Below are positions 6,092 through 6,239 of a stretch of DNA of 6,239 bases, one piece after another. The stretch covers positions 1 to 6,239 of the forward strand of contig DAHVYW010000028.1 in assembly GCA_027324025.1 (NCBI GenBank). The letters are read 5' to 3'. This stretch comes from JAJZQD01 sp021847735 (GTDB taxonomy: Bacteria > Bacillota > Thermincolia > Thermincolales > UBA2595). The number at the start of each line of letters is the position of its first letter. Position 1 is the first letter of the stretch. Both the position numbers and the translations under genes were made by a program. Below the pieces are notes generated by a model. It did not search any database and was not told the origin of the DNA. It saw nothing but the letters and a program-made list of their open reading frames with translations.

Positions 6092-6239
6092 ACTATCTGC
6101 CAATAAGAATACTTTACCCCGGCGGTTATTATCGGCCGGCCAAACCAGACAATCCCGAGTCTTCTGGATGTAAACCCTCCCAGAACCATCTTCCAGTTTA
6201 CGTAAGGCATTACATCAACAAACAAAAAGTCCTTTGCGG
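6052..6239 (-). CDS. DUF3189 family protein, C-terminal fragment (runs off window)
   Basis: The minus strand is open from the window edge to TAA at 6054-6052, giving 61 whole codons; the start lies beyond 6239. Visible motifs, numbered from the first whole codon, are DFLFVDVMPYVNW (3-15), GGFTSRRLG (20-28), GRPIITAG (33-40) and LVQRIK (51-56). These match the C-terminal half of DUF3189 proteins as remembered, and they align without gaps to residues from about 94 of the neighbouring 151-residue protein. The two genes are therefore probably tandem paralogues, this one keeping the better-preserved motifs. The last residues FKE and the stop come from the second unit of a 20-bp tandem repeat; with one unit the frame would continue to TAG at 6013-6011. 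Function unknown. Confidence 0.75.
   Translation of the reverse strand, partial: AKDFLFVDVMPYVNWKMVLGGFTSRRLGIVWFGRPIITAGVKYSYWQIVSLVQRIKVLFKE

Noticed and set aside
6011..6239. Alternative minus-strand frame ending at TAG 6013-6011
   Set aside because: In the present sequence this frame lacks the conserved GGFTSRRL/GRP residues upstream of the repeat, which lie in the frame ending at 6052. It matters only as the continuation if one 20-bp unit were absent.

Overview
This window looks like a chromosomal segment from a spore-forming, clostridial-type Firmicute, plausibly of the Desulfotomaculum/Pelotomaculum kind. This rests on the gene order (DUF512 radical SAM protein, der, plsY, gpsA), on DUF3189-family genes, on strong AGGAGG-type ribosome binding sites, on sigma-A-like promoters and on a Gram-positive style LexA box. 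The species assignment is inference; no search was run.

Layout from left to right. Positions 26-958 hold a plus-strand tyrosine recombinase with its own near-consensus promoter (TTGACA, 17 nt, TATTAT). A GAAC-N4-GTTC palindrome resembling the LexA/DinR box lies between that promoter and the start codon. A weak hairpin with T-runs on both strands (957-990) separates it from the convergent minus-strand genes. Positions 1027-5347 hold a tight minus-strand operon, transcribed in the order DUF512 PDZ/radical-SAM protein, der (ribosome-assembly GTPase), plsY (acyl-phosphate G3P acyltransferase), gpsA (G3P dehydrogenase). Gaps are only 11-20 nt and stop codons overlap or touch the next Shine-Dalgarno sequence. 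A good promoter (TTGACT, 17 nt, GATAAT) lies just upstream at 5382-5410. GpsA makes sn-glycerol-3-phosphate and PlsY acylates it, so the last two genes perform consecutive steps at the entry to phospholipid synthesis. Der acts in 50S ribosome assembly.

Positions 5463-5483 are a clear intrinsic terminator closing a 151-codon minus-strand gene (5488-5943) of the DUF3189 family. To its right, entering from beyond the window edge, is the C-terminal end of a second minus-strand protein (6052-6239). It aligns without gaps to the C-terminal part of the 151-residue protein and carries the better-preserved DUF3189 C-terminal motifs, so the locus is a tandem pair of DUF3189 paralogues. A 20-bp tandem duplication (6044-6091) lies across the 3' end of that second gene and changes its reading frame and stop codon.

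Most of the window is conserved housekeeping sequence. The points most worth a second look are the apparent SOS control of a solitary integron-integrase-like recombinase, the tandem DUF3189 pair, and the 20-bp duplication that rewrites the end of one copy.
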